A stretch of 64,000 nt of DNA, from positions 36,646 through 100,645 of the forward strand of contig URQB01000010.1 in the NCBI GenBank assembly GCA_900549825.1, written 5' to 3'. This DNA comes from an uncultured Oscillospiraceae bacterium. GTDB taxonomy: Bacteria; Bacillota; Clostridia; Oscillospirales; Acutalibacteraceae. This document shows positions 23,668 through 32,140 of this stretch, piece after piece. The number at the start of each line of letters is the position of its first letter. Within the stretch, counting starts at the first letter, position 1. The position numbers and the translations under genes are program-made. The notes below the pieces were generated by a model, which saw only the letters and a list, made by a program, of their open reading frames with translations, was not told the DNA's origin and did not search any database.

Positions 23668-24392
23668 TATGTTGATTCCTGCATCATCCGCTTCAATTCT
23701 CCTGCCGTGATTTCCCGGCACCCGCCCGGGCCCAGCGTTTCGTCGAGCGGCAGATTGCCCATTTTGACGCGACGCAGGGCGATGACCTCGTTGCCGAGCG
23801 CGGCAAACATCCGCTTGATCTGATGGTACTTCCCCTCGCGGAGCACCACCTCGGCCAAAGGGGTTTCGCCGCCCTCCAAAATCCGGAGCCCCGCCTCCAT
23901 GCAGCGCGTGCCGTCGGCGAGCACGACGCCCGCGCGGAAGGCATCTGCAAGCGCATCATCCGCCGGGCGGGCAAGCCGCGCGAGATAGGTTTTGGAGATA
24001 TGCTTTTTGGGGGAGAGGATGCGGTGGGCGAAATTGCCGTCGTTTGTGATCAGTACGAACCCGGTCGTATCCTGATCGAGCCGTCCGGCGGGGAATAGCC
24101 CATCCCGGCGAAATTCCGCGGGGACAAGGTCGACCACCGTTTCCCGCTTCGGGTCCCGGCTCGCGGAAACCACGCCCGCGGGCTTATCGAGCATCAGATA
24201 AAGATATTTGGATATCAAAAAAGGCTGGCCGGAAACAGAGAGCTGATCCGTTTCCGGGTCGGCCTTTTGCCCTGCGTTCCGCACGGGAATACCGTTTACC
24301 GCGACGGCGCCGCTTTTGATCAGGCGGCGCGCGTCGCTGCGCGAAAGCGTCCCCTGGGAGGCGATCAATTTATCGATGCGTTCAGGCGGCAT
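23667..24392 (-). CDS. rsuA: 16S rRNA pseudouridine synthase (RsuA/RluB family)
   Basis: A 241-residue enzyme that isomerises uridine in ribosomal RNA, most likely U516 of 16S. It has an N-terminal S4 RNA-binding domain (1-55; RIDKLIASQGTLSRSDARRL) and the catalytic core with PAGRLDQDTTG (Asp106 catalytic) and a late EGKYHQIKRMFAALG motif. Family-normal length. The last base of its TAG stop is the first base of the MITE-like element, so insertion may have reshaped its C-terminus. No ribosome site conflict at the ATG. Confidence 0.92.
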   Translation of the reverse strand: MPPERIDKLIASQGTLSRSDARRLIKSGAVAVNGIPVRNAGQKADPETDQLSVSGQPFLISKYLYLMLDKPAGVVSASRDPKRETVVDLVPAEFRRDGLFPAGRLDQDTTGFVLITNDGNFAHRILSPKKHISKTYLARLARPADDALADAFRAGVVLADGTRCMEAGLRILEGGETPLAEVVLREGKYHQIKRMFAALGNEVIALRRVKMGNLPLDETLGPGGCREITAGELKRMMQEST

Positions 24393-24470
24393 AGCGGCTC
24401 CTTTCCCGAGAAATTCCGAATTTCTGATGCCCTTTTCCGTAAAATATCTTATCCAATCAGATACGCAGAT

Positions 24471-24866
24471 TTAAGGATGATAGGTGTCCAGACAAAAGGT
24501 ATGTCCGGCGGGATCAAACAGGGTGCGGGAATCCTCAAAGTAGGTTTCCTCAGCAAGCTTTGCGCCGCAACGAACCGCAAATGAAACAGCTTCCTCCAAA
24601 TCTTCTGCGATCAGATCAAAATGCAGCATTTGACCGTGCGTACCGGCTTGCCATGGCCAAACAGGAGGTTCATATGTTTCTGTTTCCTGAAACGCCAGTA
24701 CGTTTCCGTCGGGTGACGTGATGGCTGCCGTTCCGTTCTGTGCCGGGTGCGACAACTTCCACCCCAGAAGTTTGCTGTAAAATAGCGATAATATTTCCGC
24801 CTGGTTGACCCCACAGTCCATCACAATCGGCCCCATTTGAATTGCAGGGCGTTTATCTTCACTCAT
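24471..24866 (-). CDS. VOC-family (glyoxalase/bleomycin-resistance-like) protein
   Basis: A 131-residue vicinal-oxygen-chelate protein with two beta-alpha-beta-beta-beta modules: LSLFYSKLLGWKL early, QMLHFDLIAEDLEEAV in the middle and the ending LFDPAGHTFCLDTYH. Such small proteins bind metal and may isomerise, degrade or sequester small molecules. The substrate cannot be told. AGGAGG precedes the ATG at 24866, which overlaps the upstream TGA, so it is translationally coupled to the DUF5655-like fragment. Confidence 0.85.
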   Translation of the reverse strand: MSEDKRPAIQMGPIVMDCGVNQAEILSLFYSKLLGWKLSHPAQNGTAAITSPDGNVLAFQETETYEPPVWPWQAGTHGQMLHFDLIAEDLEEAVSFAVRCGAKLAEETYFEDSRTLFDPAGHTFCLDTYHP

Positions 24867-25162
24867 TGTTTCTTCCTCCTCTGATCTGTCTGTTTGAACC
24901 GATAGGGCTGCTCAATTTTCTTTCCGGCCATAAAGGCCACCGCAAAATACCGCTCCGGCCGGCCCGCGACCTTCCGGTCGAATACCGGGATCCATACATA
25001 ACAGAAGGGACGCAGCGCACAGAAGGCAATCTGCGATTTCTGCACCTTGAGGGTTGCCTTTGGAAAAGCCTGGCTCAGAAAGGCCTGAAACGCCTCAAAC
25101 AAGGGCATGAGCGCCAGATTCCCCGCGAAATAGGATTCGACTGCGGCACTTTCTTCATCCAT
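24863..25162 (-). CDS. DUF5655-like protein, C-terminally shortened
   Basis: A 99-residue protein whose core (LFEAFQAFLSQAFP, then KVQKSQIAFC, FCYVWIP and RPERYFAVAF) matches DUF5655 proteins. Those usually continue about 40 residues with a WxHH-type segment; here the frame instead ends in a basic tail KQTDQRRKKQ and stops on the start of the VOC gene. It may be a decayed gene kept for coupling, or a short variant. GGAGGGAG with 6-nt spacing gives ATG 25162. Confidence 0.6.
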   Translation of the reverse strand: MDEESAAVESYFAGNLALMPLFEAFQAFLSQAFPKATLKVQKSQIAFCALRPFCYVWIPVFDRKVAGRPERYFAVAFMAGKKIEQPYRFKQTDQRRKKQ

Positions 25163-25215
25163 CCGATTCTCCCTCCGCACATCTGAAGTCAGTTATCTGC
25201 TGTCTGATATCTGGC

Positions 25216-27486
25216 TTACGACCGGTCCACCTTGAGCACGCCGTCGATCTTTGCCACCTTCGCCATCACGCTGCGCAGGTGCTCCACGCCGTCGACCGTG
25301 ATCGTCATCGTCAGTGTGCAGCGGCCGTCCTTGAGCTCGCGCGTGTTCATCGAATGGATCATCACATGCATATTGGCGAGCTGGCCGGACACGTCCGCCA
25401 GCAGCCCCACGCGGTCCAGGCATGTGATGAGCAGGGAAGATTTGAATTCCTCCTTAACGTTTTTATCCCAGTAGGCGCTGATCCAGCGCTCCGGCTCGTT
25501 GCACAGGGCGATGACCTGGGGGACGTTCGTGCAGTCCCGCTTATGGATGGATACGCCGTGCCCGCGCGTGATAAAGCCGATGATCTGATCGCCGGGCAGG
25601 GGGCTGCAGCAGCGCGCGAATTTGATCAGGCAGTTGTCGATGCCCTCCACGATCACGCCTTCGCTGCTCTTCATGCGCTTCTTCGACGGCGCAATGATCA
25701 CCTCAGGCGGCTGATTTGCATGGATGAGCTTGTAATAGGCTTCCTTGATGGAGGGCATCATGCGGATGACGGAGATGCCGCCGTAACCAATGGCGGCATA
25801 GAAATCGTCCACAGAGTTGCAGTGCTGCCGCTCCGCGATCTTTTGCAGGAAGTCCCTGAGCTCGTCATCCGTCAGGCGAATATTGTTGCGCTTAAACTCC
25901 CGCTCCAGCTCCGCCCTGCCCTCGATGATATTTTCCTCGCGCTTTTCCTTCTTGTACCAGGTGCGGATTTTACCGCGCGCCTCGCTGGTGCGCACGATTT
26001 TCAGCCAGTCCCGGCTCGGGCCCTTGCCGGGCTGGGAGGAGGTGAGCACCTCCACAATCTCGCCGGTTTTCACCTGATAGTCGAGCGGGACGATCCTTCC
26101 ATCCACCTTCGCGCCGACCATGCGATTGCCGACCGCGGAATGGATGGCGTAGGCGAAATCGATGACCGTTGCGCCGCTGGGGAGATTGATCACATCGCCG
26201 CGGGGCGTAAAGACGAACACGTCGTCCGGCACAAGGTCGCTTTTGATGGTCTGGACGATGTCCTCTACGTTTTCGCTATCCTTCTGGTTTTCGAGCAGCT
26301 GGCGGATCCAGGCAAGCCGCTCCTCGAACTTATCCTTGCCGGACATGCCGAGCTTGTATTTCCAATGTGCGGCGATACCGTATTCTGCCGTGTAGTGCAT
26401 TTCCCATGTGCGAATCTGCACTTCAAACGGCACGCCCTCTTTGCCGATCACCGTCGTGTGGAGCGACTGGTACATATTCGGCTTCGGCGTGGAGATATAA
26501 TCTTTGAACCGGCCGGGGAGCGGACGGAACATATCGTGGATGATGCCCAGGCAGTTGTAGCAGTCGATCACGGAGTCGACGATGATGCGCACGGCGTAGA
26601 TATCATAGATTTCGTCGAAATTATGGTTCTGCATGTACATCTTGCGGTAGATGCCGTGCACGCTCTTGATGCGCCCGTCGATGCGCGCGCCGGGCACAAC
26701 CTGATCGACGCGGGCCTGGATGCGCGCCTTGATCTCCTCAAGAAACTCCCGCCGCGCGTTGCCCTGCAGCTGGATGGATTCCTCAATTTCGTGGTACGCC
26801 ACCGGGTCGAGATAGCTGATGGCGAGATCCTCCAGCTCCTCCTTGATGGCGCGGATACCGAGGCGGTGCGCGATGGGGGCGTAGATTTCCAGCGTTTCCA
26901 GCGCCGTATCGCGCCGCTTCTGCTCAGGCTTGAAATTCAGCGTCCGCATATTGTGCAGCCGGTCCGCCAGCTTGATGATGATCACACGGATATCCTGCGA
27001 CATCGCCAGCAGCATTTTGCGGATATTTTCCGCCTGCTGCTCCTCCTTGGTGGAGAGCGGCACCTTGCCGAGCTTTGTCACACCGTCTACAAGGTGGGCG
27101 ATGGTCCTGCCGAATTTCGCTGTGATATCGTCGAGTGTCTCATCCGTATCCTCCACGACGTCGTGCAAAAGCGCTGCGATAACGGATTCCTTATCCATGC
27201 CCATCTCCGCAAGAATCCGTGCCACGCAGATCGGGTGAATGATATAGGGCTCGCCGGAGTAGCGGTGCTGCCCCTCGTGCGATTGGCGTGCGAGCGCATA
27301 GGCTTTATCCACCTCGGCGATTTCATCAGGAGAAAAGCTTTTGGAGAGCAGCTCACGCAGGGCGATGTAGCCATCGCCCTTCTGAGGGTCGGGCGCGTTC
27401 TCCTTTTGCTTCACCGCGGCAGTGTCGCGGATCACCGGCAGGCTGTCGTGCAGGGCAGCCTCAGGCTTCTTTTTTTCTTCCGCCAT
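25216..27486 (-). CDS. relA: Bifunctional (p)ppGpp synthetase/hydrolase (RelA/SpoT, long RSH)
   Basis: A 756-residue long RSH protein controlling the stringent response. Domains in order: HD hydrolase (about 50-200, with HDVVEDTDETLDDI), synthetase (about 235-345, with FKDYISTPKPNMYQSLHTTV), TGS (about 390-450, VFVFTPRGDVINLPSG), helical/zinc-finger region with CCSPLPGD near 635, and C-terminal ACT (LRSVMAKVAKIDGV). Intact HD and synthetase motifs imply both activities. AGGAGG is 8 bases before ATG 27486; ATG 27492 is too close. It overlaps the end of recJ by 26 bases, so the two are co-transcribed. Confidence 0.96.
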   Translation of the reverse strand: MAEEKKKPEAALHDSLPVIRDTAAVKQKENAPDPQKGDGYIALRELLSKSFSPDEIAEVDKAYALARQSHEGQHRYSGEPYIIHPICVARILAEMGMDKESVIAALLHDVVEDTDETLDDITAKFGRTIAHLVDGVTKLGKVPLSTKEEQQAENIRKMLLAMSQDIRVIIIKLADRLHNMRTLNFKPEQKRRDTALETLEIYAPIAHRLGIRAIKEELEDLAISYLDPVAYHEIEESIQLQGNARREFLEEIKARIQARVDQVVPGARIDGRIKSVHGIYRKMYMQNHNFDEIYDIYAVRIIVDSVIDCYNCLGIIHDMFRPLPGRFKDYISTPKPNMYQSLHTTVIGKEGVPFEVQIRTWEMHYTAEYGIAAHWKYKLGMSGKDKFEERLAWIRQLLENQKDSENVEDIVQTIKSDLVPDDVFVFTPRGDVINLPSGATVIDFAYAIHSAVGNRMVGAKVDGRIVPLDYQVKTGEIVEVLTSSQPGKGPSRDWLKIVRTSEARGKIRTWYKKEKREENIIEGRAELEREFKRNNIRLTDDELRDFLQKIAERQHCNSVDDFYAAIGYGGISVIRMMPSIKEAYYKLIHANQPPEVIIAPSKKRMKSSEGVIVEGIDNCLIKFARCCSPLPGDQIIGFITRGHGVSIHKRDCTNVPQVIALCNEPERWISAYWDKNVKEEFKSSLLITCLDRVGLLADVSGQLANMHVMIHSMNTRELKDGRCTLTMTITVDGVEHLRSVMAKVAKIDGVLKVDRS

Positions 27487-29533
27487 GTCCATCGCCTCCT
27501 ATCGCCCGCAGGCTTTGTAAAATCAGGGAATCATCGAGATTTACCTTTATTGTATCCGGCGGGAGGAGAATATTCCCCCCGTCGCCTCTCTGAATCAGAT
27601 GCAGCTCCTCCATTGCGTCAAGAGCGACCATGACCTGGCAGAGGTTCCCGCCCCGGCCTGCAAGGCGCAGGCAGAGCATTTCCGCTCCGAAGCGCCAGCC
27701 CGCGTTCGCGCGGAGCATCCGGTAGACCTGCGCCGTCTGATCCCTGGAGGGCAGCGCCCGGGCGGCTTCCTCTACCGTATGCAGCTCGCCGCGGCGATAT
27801 GCTTCGTAGAGCCGCTCCTCCTCAAACAGCGCGTCCTCATCCAGCCCGGCGAGGCGCATCGCGTGGATTTGAACGGATACATCCGCTTTCCCGCGGAATT
27901 CATTGCGCGCCGCGCGTACCGCCAGATCTACCACGTCCCCGATGCAGTAAGGGAACTCTGCGGGGGTTATGCCAAAGCACATCGCCGTGATTTGCGTCCC
28001 TCCCCGCGAAAAGCGCAGCCGCAGGTGCTTACCGCCGCCGACCGGCTGCACCGCCTCCAGCCGCATACGGAACAGGCCGAACAGCGGCTGCGGGTTGCCC
28101 GCGCCGAAAGGCTCCAGCGCACCGACCGCGTCGATCATATCGAGCGTGAGGTAAACGGGGTTCAGCCGGCAGTCGAGCCGCAATATGGGAAATGGAATAT
28201 CCGCCTGGGCGGCATACTCGTTTATTCTGCTGCGAAACATATCCACCATGCCGCTTTTCAGCTCCAACCCGGCGGCAAGCGTATGCCCGCCAAAATGGAG
28301 CAGGGCCGATTCTGAGGCCTTCAGCGCGTCATAAAGGGAAAAGCCTTCGATGCTCCGGCCGGAGCCCTTGGCCAGATCGCCATCCGTGGTGATAACAACA
28401 CTCGGCCGGCCGTAGCTTTCGGTCAGCCGGGCGGCAACGATGCCGAGCACGCCGGGATGCCAGCCTTCGCCGGCAACGACCAGCACACGGTCAAAACGGC
28501 GCTGCGGGTGCTCGTCGAGCTGCAGCTCCACCTGCCGGAGGATTGCCTGCTCCGTCTCCTGCCGCAGGGCGTTTGTCTGGCAGATTTCCTCCGCAAGGGA
28601 GGCGGCCTCCGCCTCATCCTCGCTGAGCAAAAGGCGCAGCGCGCGCTGCGCCGAGCCCATGCGGCCCGCCGCATTGATGCGCGGCGCGAGCGTAAAGGCG
28701 ACGTTGACGGCGGTCAGCGCTTTCTCCGCAAAGCCTGCTGCTTCGCGCAGGGCCGTAAGGCCGGGGCGGCCGTTCGCATTGATGCGCGCAAGCCCGCAGC
28801 GGACCAGCCTGCGGTTTTCCCCATACAGCGGCACAACGTCCGCAATGGTGCCCAGTGCCACCAGATCGGCATAATCATCCAGCAGCGCCTGCGCATCGCC
28901 CTCCAGCGCGGCGGCCAGATAAAACGCAACGCCCACGCCCGCCAGATCGCGGAAGGGGCAGTTGCAGTCCGTCCTGTGCGCATCGACGATCGCCTCGGCA
29001 CGGGGCAGTGTATCGCCGGCCCGGTGGTGGTCGGTGATGATCAGGTCAAGCCCGAGTGAAGCCGCGTATTCCGCCTCTTCCAACGCGCTGACGCCGTTGT
29101 CGACCGTGATGATCAGCTTTGCACCGCGCCGGGCCATTTCGTCGATGGAGGCACGGTGCAGGCCGTAGCCTTCGGTCTCCCGTTCGGGAATATCGTAAAA
29201 CACATCCGCTCCCTGTGTTTCCAGATAGGAGTAAAGCACCGCAGTGGCGGTCACGCCGTCCGCGTCGTAGTCCCCATAAACCGCGATCCGCTCATAATGG
29301 TCCAAAGCTTTCCGGATCCGGGCGACCGCCCTGTCCATATCCGGCAGGCACATCGGATCAAATTCCGCCGGATCGTCTTCGAGAAAGCCGTGCGCCTGCT
29401 CCGGCGTTTTGATCCCGCGCGAGACGAGCAGCAGCGCCGCAAACGGATCGAGCCCGCACGCTTCGGCCAAAGACGCCGCACAATCCTTATCATACTGCGC
29501 AATACACCACTTTTTGCGGCTCAAATACATCAT
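27461..29533 (-). CDS. recJ: Single-stranded-DNA-specific exonuclease RecJ
   Basis: 5'-3' ssDNA exonuclease in recombination and mismatch repair. The 690 residues include the DHH-family motifs AVYGDYDADGVTATAVL (near 88-104), VDNG (near 145) and the signature TDHHRAGD, followed by DHHA1 with FGGHTLAAGLEL, an OB-fold and a C-terminal extension of about 130 residues, longer than Gram-negative RecJ and typical of Bacillota. Two adjacent ATGs (29533, 29530) are possible. The RecJ-RelA order is common in Bacillota. Confidence 0.95.
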   Translation of the reverse strand: MMYLSRKKWCIAQYDKDCAASLAEACGLDPFAALLLVSRGIKTPEQAHGFLEDDPAEFDPMCLPDMDRAVARIRKALDHYERIAVYGDYDADGVTATAVLYSYLETQGADVFYDIPERETEGYGLHRASIDEMARRGAKLIITVDNGVSALEEAEYAASLGLDLIITDHHRAGDTLPRAEAIVDAHRTDCNCPFRDLAGVGVAFYLAAALEGDAQALLDDYADLVALGTIADVVPLYGENRRLVRCGLARINANGRPGLTALREAAGFAEKALTAVNVAFTLAPRINAAGRMGSAQRALRLLLSEDEAEAASLAEEICQTNALRQETEQAILRQVELQLDEHPQRRFDRVLVVAGEGWHPGVLGIVAARLTESYGRPSVVITTDGDLAKGSGRSIEGFSLYDALKASESALLHFGGHTLAAGLELKSGMVDMFRSRINEYAAQADIPFPILRLDCRLNPVYLTLDMIDAVGALEPFGAGNPQPLFGLFRMRLEAVQPVGGGKHLRLRFSRGGTQITAMCFGITPAEFPYCIGDVVDLAVRAARNEFRGKADVSVQIHAMRLAGLDEDALFEEERLYEAYRRGELHTVEEAARALPSRDQTAQVYRMLRANAGWRFGAEMLCLRLAGRGGNLCQVMVALDAMEELHLIQRGDGGNILLPPDTIKVNLDDSLILQSLRAIGGDGHGGRKKEA

Positions 29534-29884
29534 TCCCTTCTATTCCTTTTATTTTAGCATTAAACAGGCGTGGATTCAAGAAAAAACGAAAGATTTCAGG
29601 CTGCCGCACGCGTTCGGACCGCCTGGCGGATGCCGGATATTTTTATCACTCAATTCAGATTCCTTAATATAGAATAAAAGATAATATTATATAATAATGG
29701 TATTGAATGGATGAAAAATGTATGAGATAATCGAAATATAGGAACAGCGGAACGTTTGATTCCACCGGCTCAAAAATATTTTTTCGCAGCCGTCGTTTTG
29801 TTGCACAAGTTCGTGCAACAAAAGCGTCGGTTTGCCCCCTGTATAGGAAGCGGTTTCTTCCAAATCACAGCAGGAGGCGAATCG
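29534..29884 (+). other. AT-rich upstream region of the toxin cassette with a long hairpin
   Basis: 351 bases without a gene. 29660-29745 is markedly AT-rich compared with the surroundings and contains TATAAT (29690-29695), a possible -10 without a good -35. Further down is a perfect 11-bp inverted repeat TTTTGTTGCAC (29796-29806) / GTGCAACAAAA (29813-29823) without a U-tract, so it is a leader hairpin or operator rather than a terminator. The base composition suggests transferred DNA. Confidence 0.5.
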
Positions 29885-30469
29885 ATGCTGGAAACCATTG
29901 ATTTTATCACACAGATGCTCTTGGAGCAGAAGGGAAAGCTGGACGTTTTCGACCCGCCCGTTGTGTACGAGAGCATACGCTGGCAACAATGGGTGACGCA
30001 GCTGAGCCCGGGCACCTGCCCCTATTGCATGCTGCAGGACGGCCGGATTTACAGCCGGGCGGAGCAGCCCCCGATCCCGCCGCCGGTGCATCCCCGGTGT
30101 AAGTGCAGGCTCGTCCCGCTCCGGGAAATCCCGGCGGGGATGGCCACGGACAAGGGGCTGATGGGGGCGGATATCTGGCTGAAAATGAGCGGGACGCTGC
30201 CGGAGTATTATATTTCCAAAGAGGAGATACTGGCGCTTGGCTGGCAAAGGGGTAAATCCCCGGCCCGCTATGCGCCGGGGAAAATGATCGGAGGAGAGGT
30301 ATACAGGAATGATGATGGTCATCTGCCGCAACGCAGCGGCCGCGTCTGGTACGAGGCGGATCTCAATTACCATGAGGGCAAACGCAACCGGCACCGCGTC
30401 GTCTGGTCGAACGACGGTCTGATTTTTGTGACCTACGACCACTATGAAACCTTTTATGCAATCGGGTAA
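29885..30469 (+). CDS. Barnase-type ribonuclease toxin with phage minor-head-like N-terminal segment
   Basis: 194 residues. Residues 95-194 align along their whole length with barnase: LPEYYISKEEILALGW, APGKMIGGEVYRND, SGRVWYEADLNY, RNRHRVVWS, TYDHYETF. Counterparts of barnase Glu73, Arg83, Arg87 and His102 are all present (Glu157, Arg167, Arg171, His186), so it should be an active ribonuclease. Residues 40-78 carry CPYC (45-48) and HPRCKC (69-74), the Cys/His pattern found in MuF/SPP1 gp7-type phage head proteins. No signal peptide. AGGAGG six bases before ATG 29885. A barstar gene follows at 29 bases. A phage-linked polymorphic toxin is inferred. Confidence 0.9.
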   Translation: MLETIDFITQMLLEQKGKLDVFDPPVVYESIRWQQWVTQLSPGTCPYCMLQDGRIYSRAEQPPIPPPVHPRCKCRLVPLREIPAGMATDKGLMGADIWLKMSGTLPEYYISKEEILALGWQRGKSPARYAPGKMIGGEVYRNDDGHLPQRSGRVWYEADLNYHEGKRNRHRVVWSNDGLIFVTYDHYETFYAIG

Positions 30470-30498
30470 TACAGAAAAAAGAAAAGAGGAATCAATCC

Positions 30499-30807
30499 AT
30501 GAGCAAGAAAATTGAAGAAATCACCCTGGACTTCACCGGCGTGAAAACGCTGTGGGAGCTGCACGAGCGCATCCGGGTCGCCTTCGACTTCCCGGAATGG
30601 TACGGGAAGAACTGGTCTGCCTTTTGGGATTTGCTCAGCGAGCCTTTCGACGAAACAATGGTCACGGTGCGGGGGATCAAGATGCTCCCCAGGGAGCTGC
30701 AGCCGTGCGGGAAAAAGGTGATAGAATTGCTAGAGAGAAATGTGGAATATCAAACAAATTATTATAAATTTCCCGTTGATCATTTTAAATATCAGATTCT
30801 TAGCTGA
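30499..30807 (+). CDS. Barstar-type inhibitor (immunity protein)
   Basis: A 102-residue barstar-family protein that should block the upstream ribonuclease by covering its active site. The core LWELHERIRVAFDFPEWYGK followed by NWSAFWDLL matches barstar helix 2: counterparts of Tyr30, Asn33, Trp38 and Asp39 are kept (Asp44 here), but the counterpart of Asp35 is Ser40. AGAGGA eight bases before the ATG. The second half (TMVTVRGIKMLP, VIELLERNVEYQTNY) completes the fold. It is followed 33 bases later by a partial duplicate. Confidence 0.93.
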   Translation: MSKKIEEITLDFTGVKTLWELHERIRVAFDFPEWYGKNWSAFWDLLSEPFDETMVTVRGIKMLPRELQPCGKKVIELLERNVEYQTNYYKFPVDHFKYQILS

Positions 30808-30840
30808 AATACTTGTAAATCAATAAGGAGGAACCAAACC

Positions 30841-31020
30841 ATGAGTAAAAAAATAAAAGAAATCACCCTGGACTTCACCGGCGTGAAAACGCTGTGGGAG
30901 CTGCATGAGCGCATCCGGGTCGCCTTCGATTTCCCGGAGTGGTACGGAAAAAACCGGGACGCTTTCTGGGATTTGCTCCGTATCTTTCGTAAAAATCACG
31001 CTCTCGTAAGAAAATTGTAA
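30841..31020 (+). pseudogene. Truncated second barstar gene (59 codons)
   Basis: A tandem copy of the preceding barstar gene with its own AAGGAGG site and ATG. The first 46 codons are nearly identical to copy 1, then the sequence departs (RIFRKNHALVRKL) and stops at 31018-31020, so helices 3-4 and the last strand are lost. Unlike copy 1 it has Asp at position 40 (NRDAFWD), the barstar-like residue. The remaining fragment cannot be a whole barstar fold; it is probably a decaying duplicate of a second immunity gene. Confidence 0.88.
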
Positions 31021-31107
31021 TTTTCCCGTTTCCCTTTCGTAAAGCTGTTTGGGTATTCTAATAGCAGAAACGAATTCGATCCGCACAATGGAAGGGAAGC
31101 GGTTTAT

Positions 31108-31881
31108 ATGGAAAAGCTCAAGGCTCTTTGTAAGGAAGGCTGGGACAAGGTCCGCAACAACGATCTGATCCGCCCCGGCAACCGGAAGAAAAAGATTGCA
31201 GTGCTCGTAGGAGTCGCCGTGTTTGCCGTTGCCTGCGGCCTGATCGCCTGGTTTTACGGAAAGCCGCTGTTGGATTTTGTGCTCGACACACAGCGGTTTC
31301 GCGCCTGGATGAACGGGCACGGCGCGCTAGGCCCGCTGGCCTTTGTCGCCATCCGCACAGTGCAGACCGTCGTCAAGATCATCCCCGCCGAGCCGCTGGA
31401 AATCGGCGCGGGCTATGCGTTCGGAAGCTGGTGGGGCATGGTGCTGTGCATGCTCGGTACGGCGATCGGCTCGCTGATCATCATCGGGCTGACGAAGCGC
31501 TTCGGGATGCGGATGGTGGAGGTCTTTGTCCCGCGTGAGAAGCTTCAGTCCTTCCGTTTTCTGCAAAATACCAAAAAGCTCAATCTGCTGCTCTTCATCA
31601 TCTTCCTGATCCCCGGCACGCCGAAGGATTTCATTACCTATTTTGTGGGCGTCACGCCGGTGAACACGTTCACCTTTTTGATCCTGACCGGGATTGCCCG
31701 GATCCCGTCGATCTTATCCTCGACCCTGTGCGGCAACGCACTGGGCGAGCGCAACTTCTGGTTTGCTGCGATCGTATACCTTCTGACGGGTGCGCTGACC
31801 GTTGCCGGAATTTTCCTCTATCGCCGCATCAGCAGGCAGGAGAATGAAGCCCCGGATCATTCGGTAAAAAAAACGGCATAG
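31108..31881 (+). CDS. TVP38/TMEM64 (VTT domain) membrane protein
   Basis: A 257-residue integral membrane protein of the SNARE-associated/DedA-like superfamily. A basic N-terminus precedes a first membrane segment near 29-50. The VTT core shows IPAEPLEIGAGYAFGSWWG, the re-entrant-loop motif, and FLIPGTPKDFITYFVG near 165-180, the second half-motif. Relatives act as lipid scramblases or flippases and in envelope homeostasis. The ribosome site GGAAGGGA is about 10 bases upstream. It is followed by a terminator. Confidence 0.88.
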   Translation: MEKLKALCKEGWDKVRNNDLIRPGNRKKKIAVLVGVAVFAVACGLIAWFYGKPLLDFVLDTQRFRAWMNGHGALGPLAFVAIRTVQTVVKIIPAEPLEIGAGYAFGSWWGMVLCMLGTAIGSLIIIGLTKRFGMRMVEVFVPREKLQSFRFLQNTKKLNLLLFIIFLIPGTPKDFITYFVGVTPVNTFTFLILTGIARIPSILSSTLCGNALGERNFWFAAIVYLLTGALTVAGIFLYRRISRQENEAPDHSVKKTA

Positions 31882-31902
31882 ACAACTGAAGAAATGTTTC
31901 GC

Positions 31903-31942
31903 CTCCCATTCGGTCCCTGCCGGCCGAATGGGAGATTTTTTG
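31903..31942 (+). terminator. Terminator after the VTT gene
   Basis: CTCCCATTCGG (31903-31913) pairs perfectly with 31924-31934, followed by ATTTTTTG. Confidence 0.92.
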
Positions 31943-32063
31943 TGGACTGACCGCAAAGCGGACGTACATCGAACAGCAGCTTGTGGAATTTTCAGCCTTT
32001 GCACGGGGAAGCGGCTCCTTTTCTCCTGTAAACTGGTCAAAATGCAGGATTTTGATTTAACGG

Positions 32064-32092
32064 TTGCAAATTGTGGGGAAATCGAGTACTAT
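32064..32092 (+). promoter_or_regulatory. Promoter of the aspartate aminotransferase gene
   Basis: TTGCAA (32064-32069), 17-bp spacer, TACTAT (32087-32092). A small GGCTGC/GCAGCC hairpin with TTTT follows in the leader just before AGGAGG. Confidence 0.72.
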
Positions 32093-32140
32093 ATCAGTAG
32101 ATTTTGGCTGCCTGGTGCAGCCGTTTTAGGAGGAGTTTTC

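Noticed and set aside
25279..27633. 784-codon open frame on the plus strand
   Set aside because: It lies wholly antisense to relA and recJ, has low-complexity composition (many Asp/His/Leu) and no protein-like motifs. Long antisense frames are expected in GC-rich coding DNA.
29796..29823. Terminator upstream of the toxin gene
   Set aside because: Perfect 11-bp stem but no U-tract; more likely an operator or leader hairpin.
31928..32140. 71-codon upstream extension of the aspartate aminotransferase gene
   Set aside because: It runs back through the promoter and the preceding terminator; ATG 32141 has AGGAGG.
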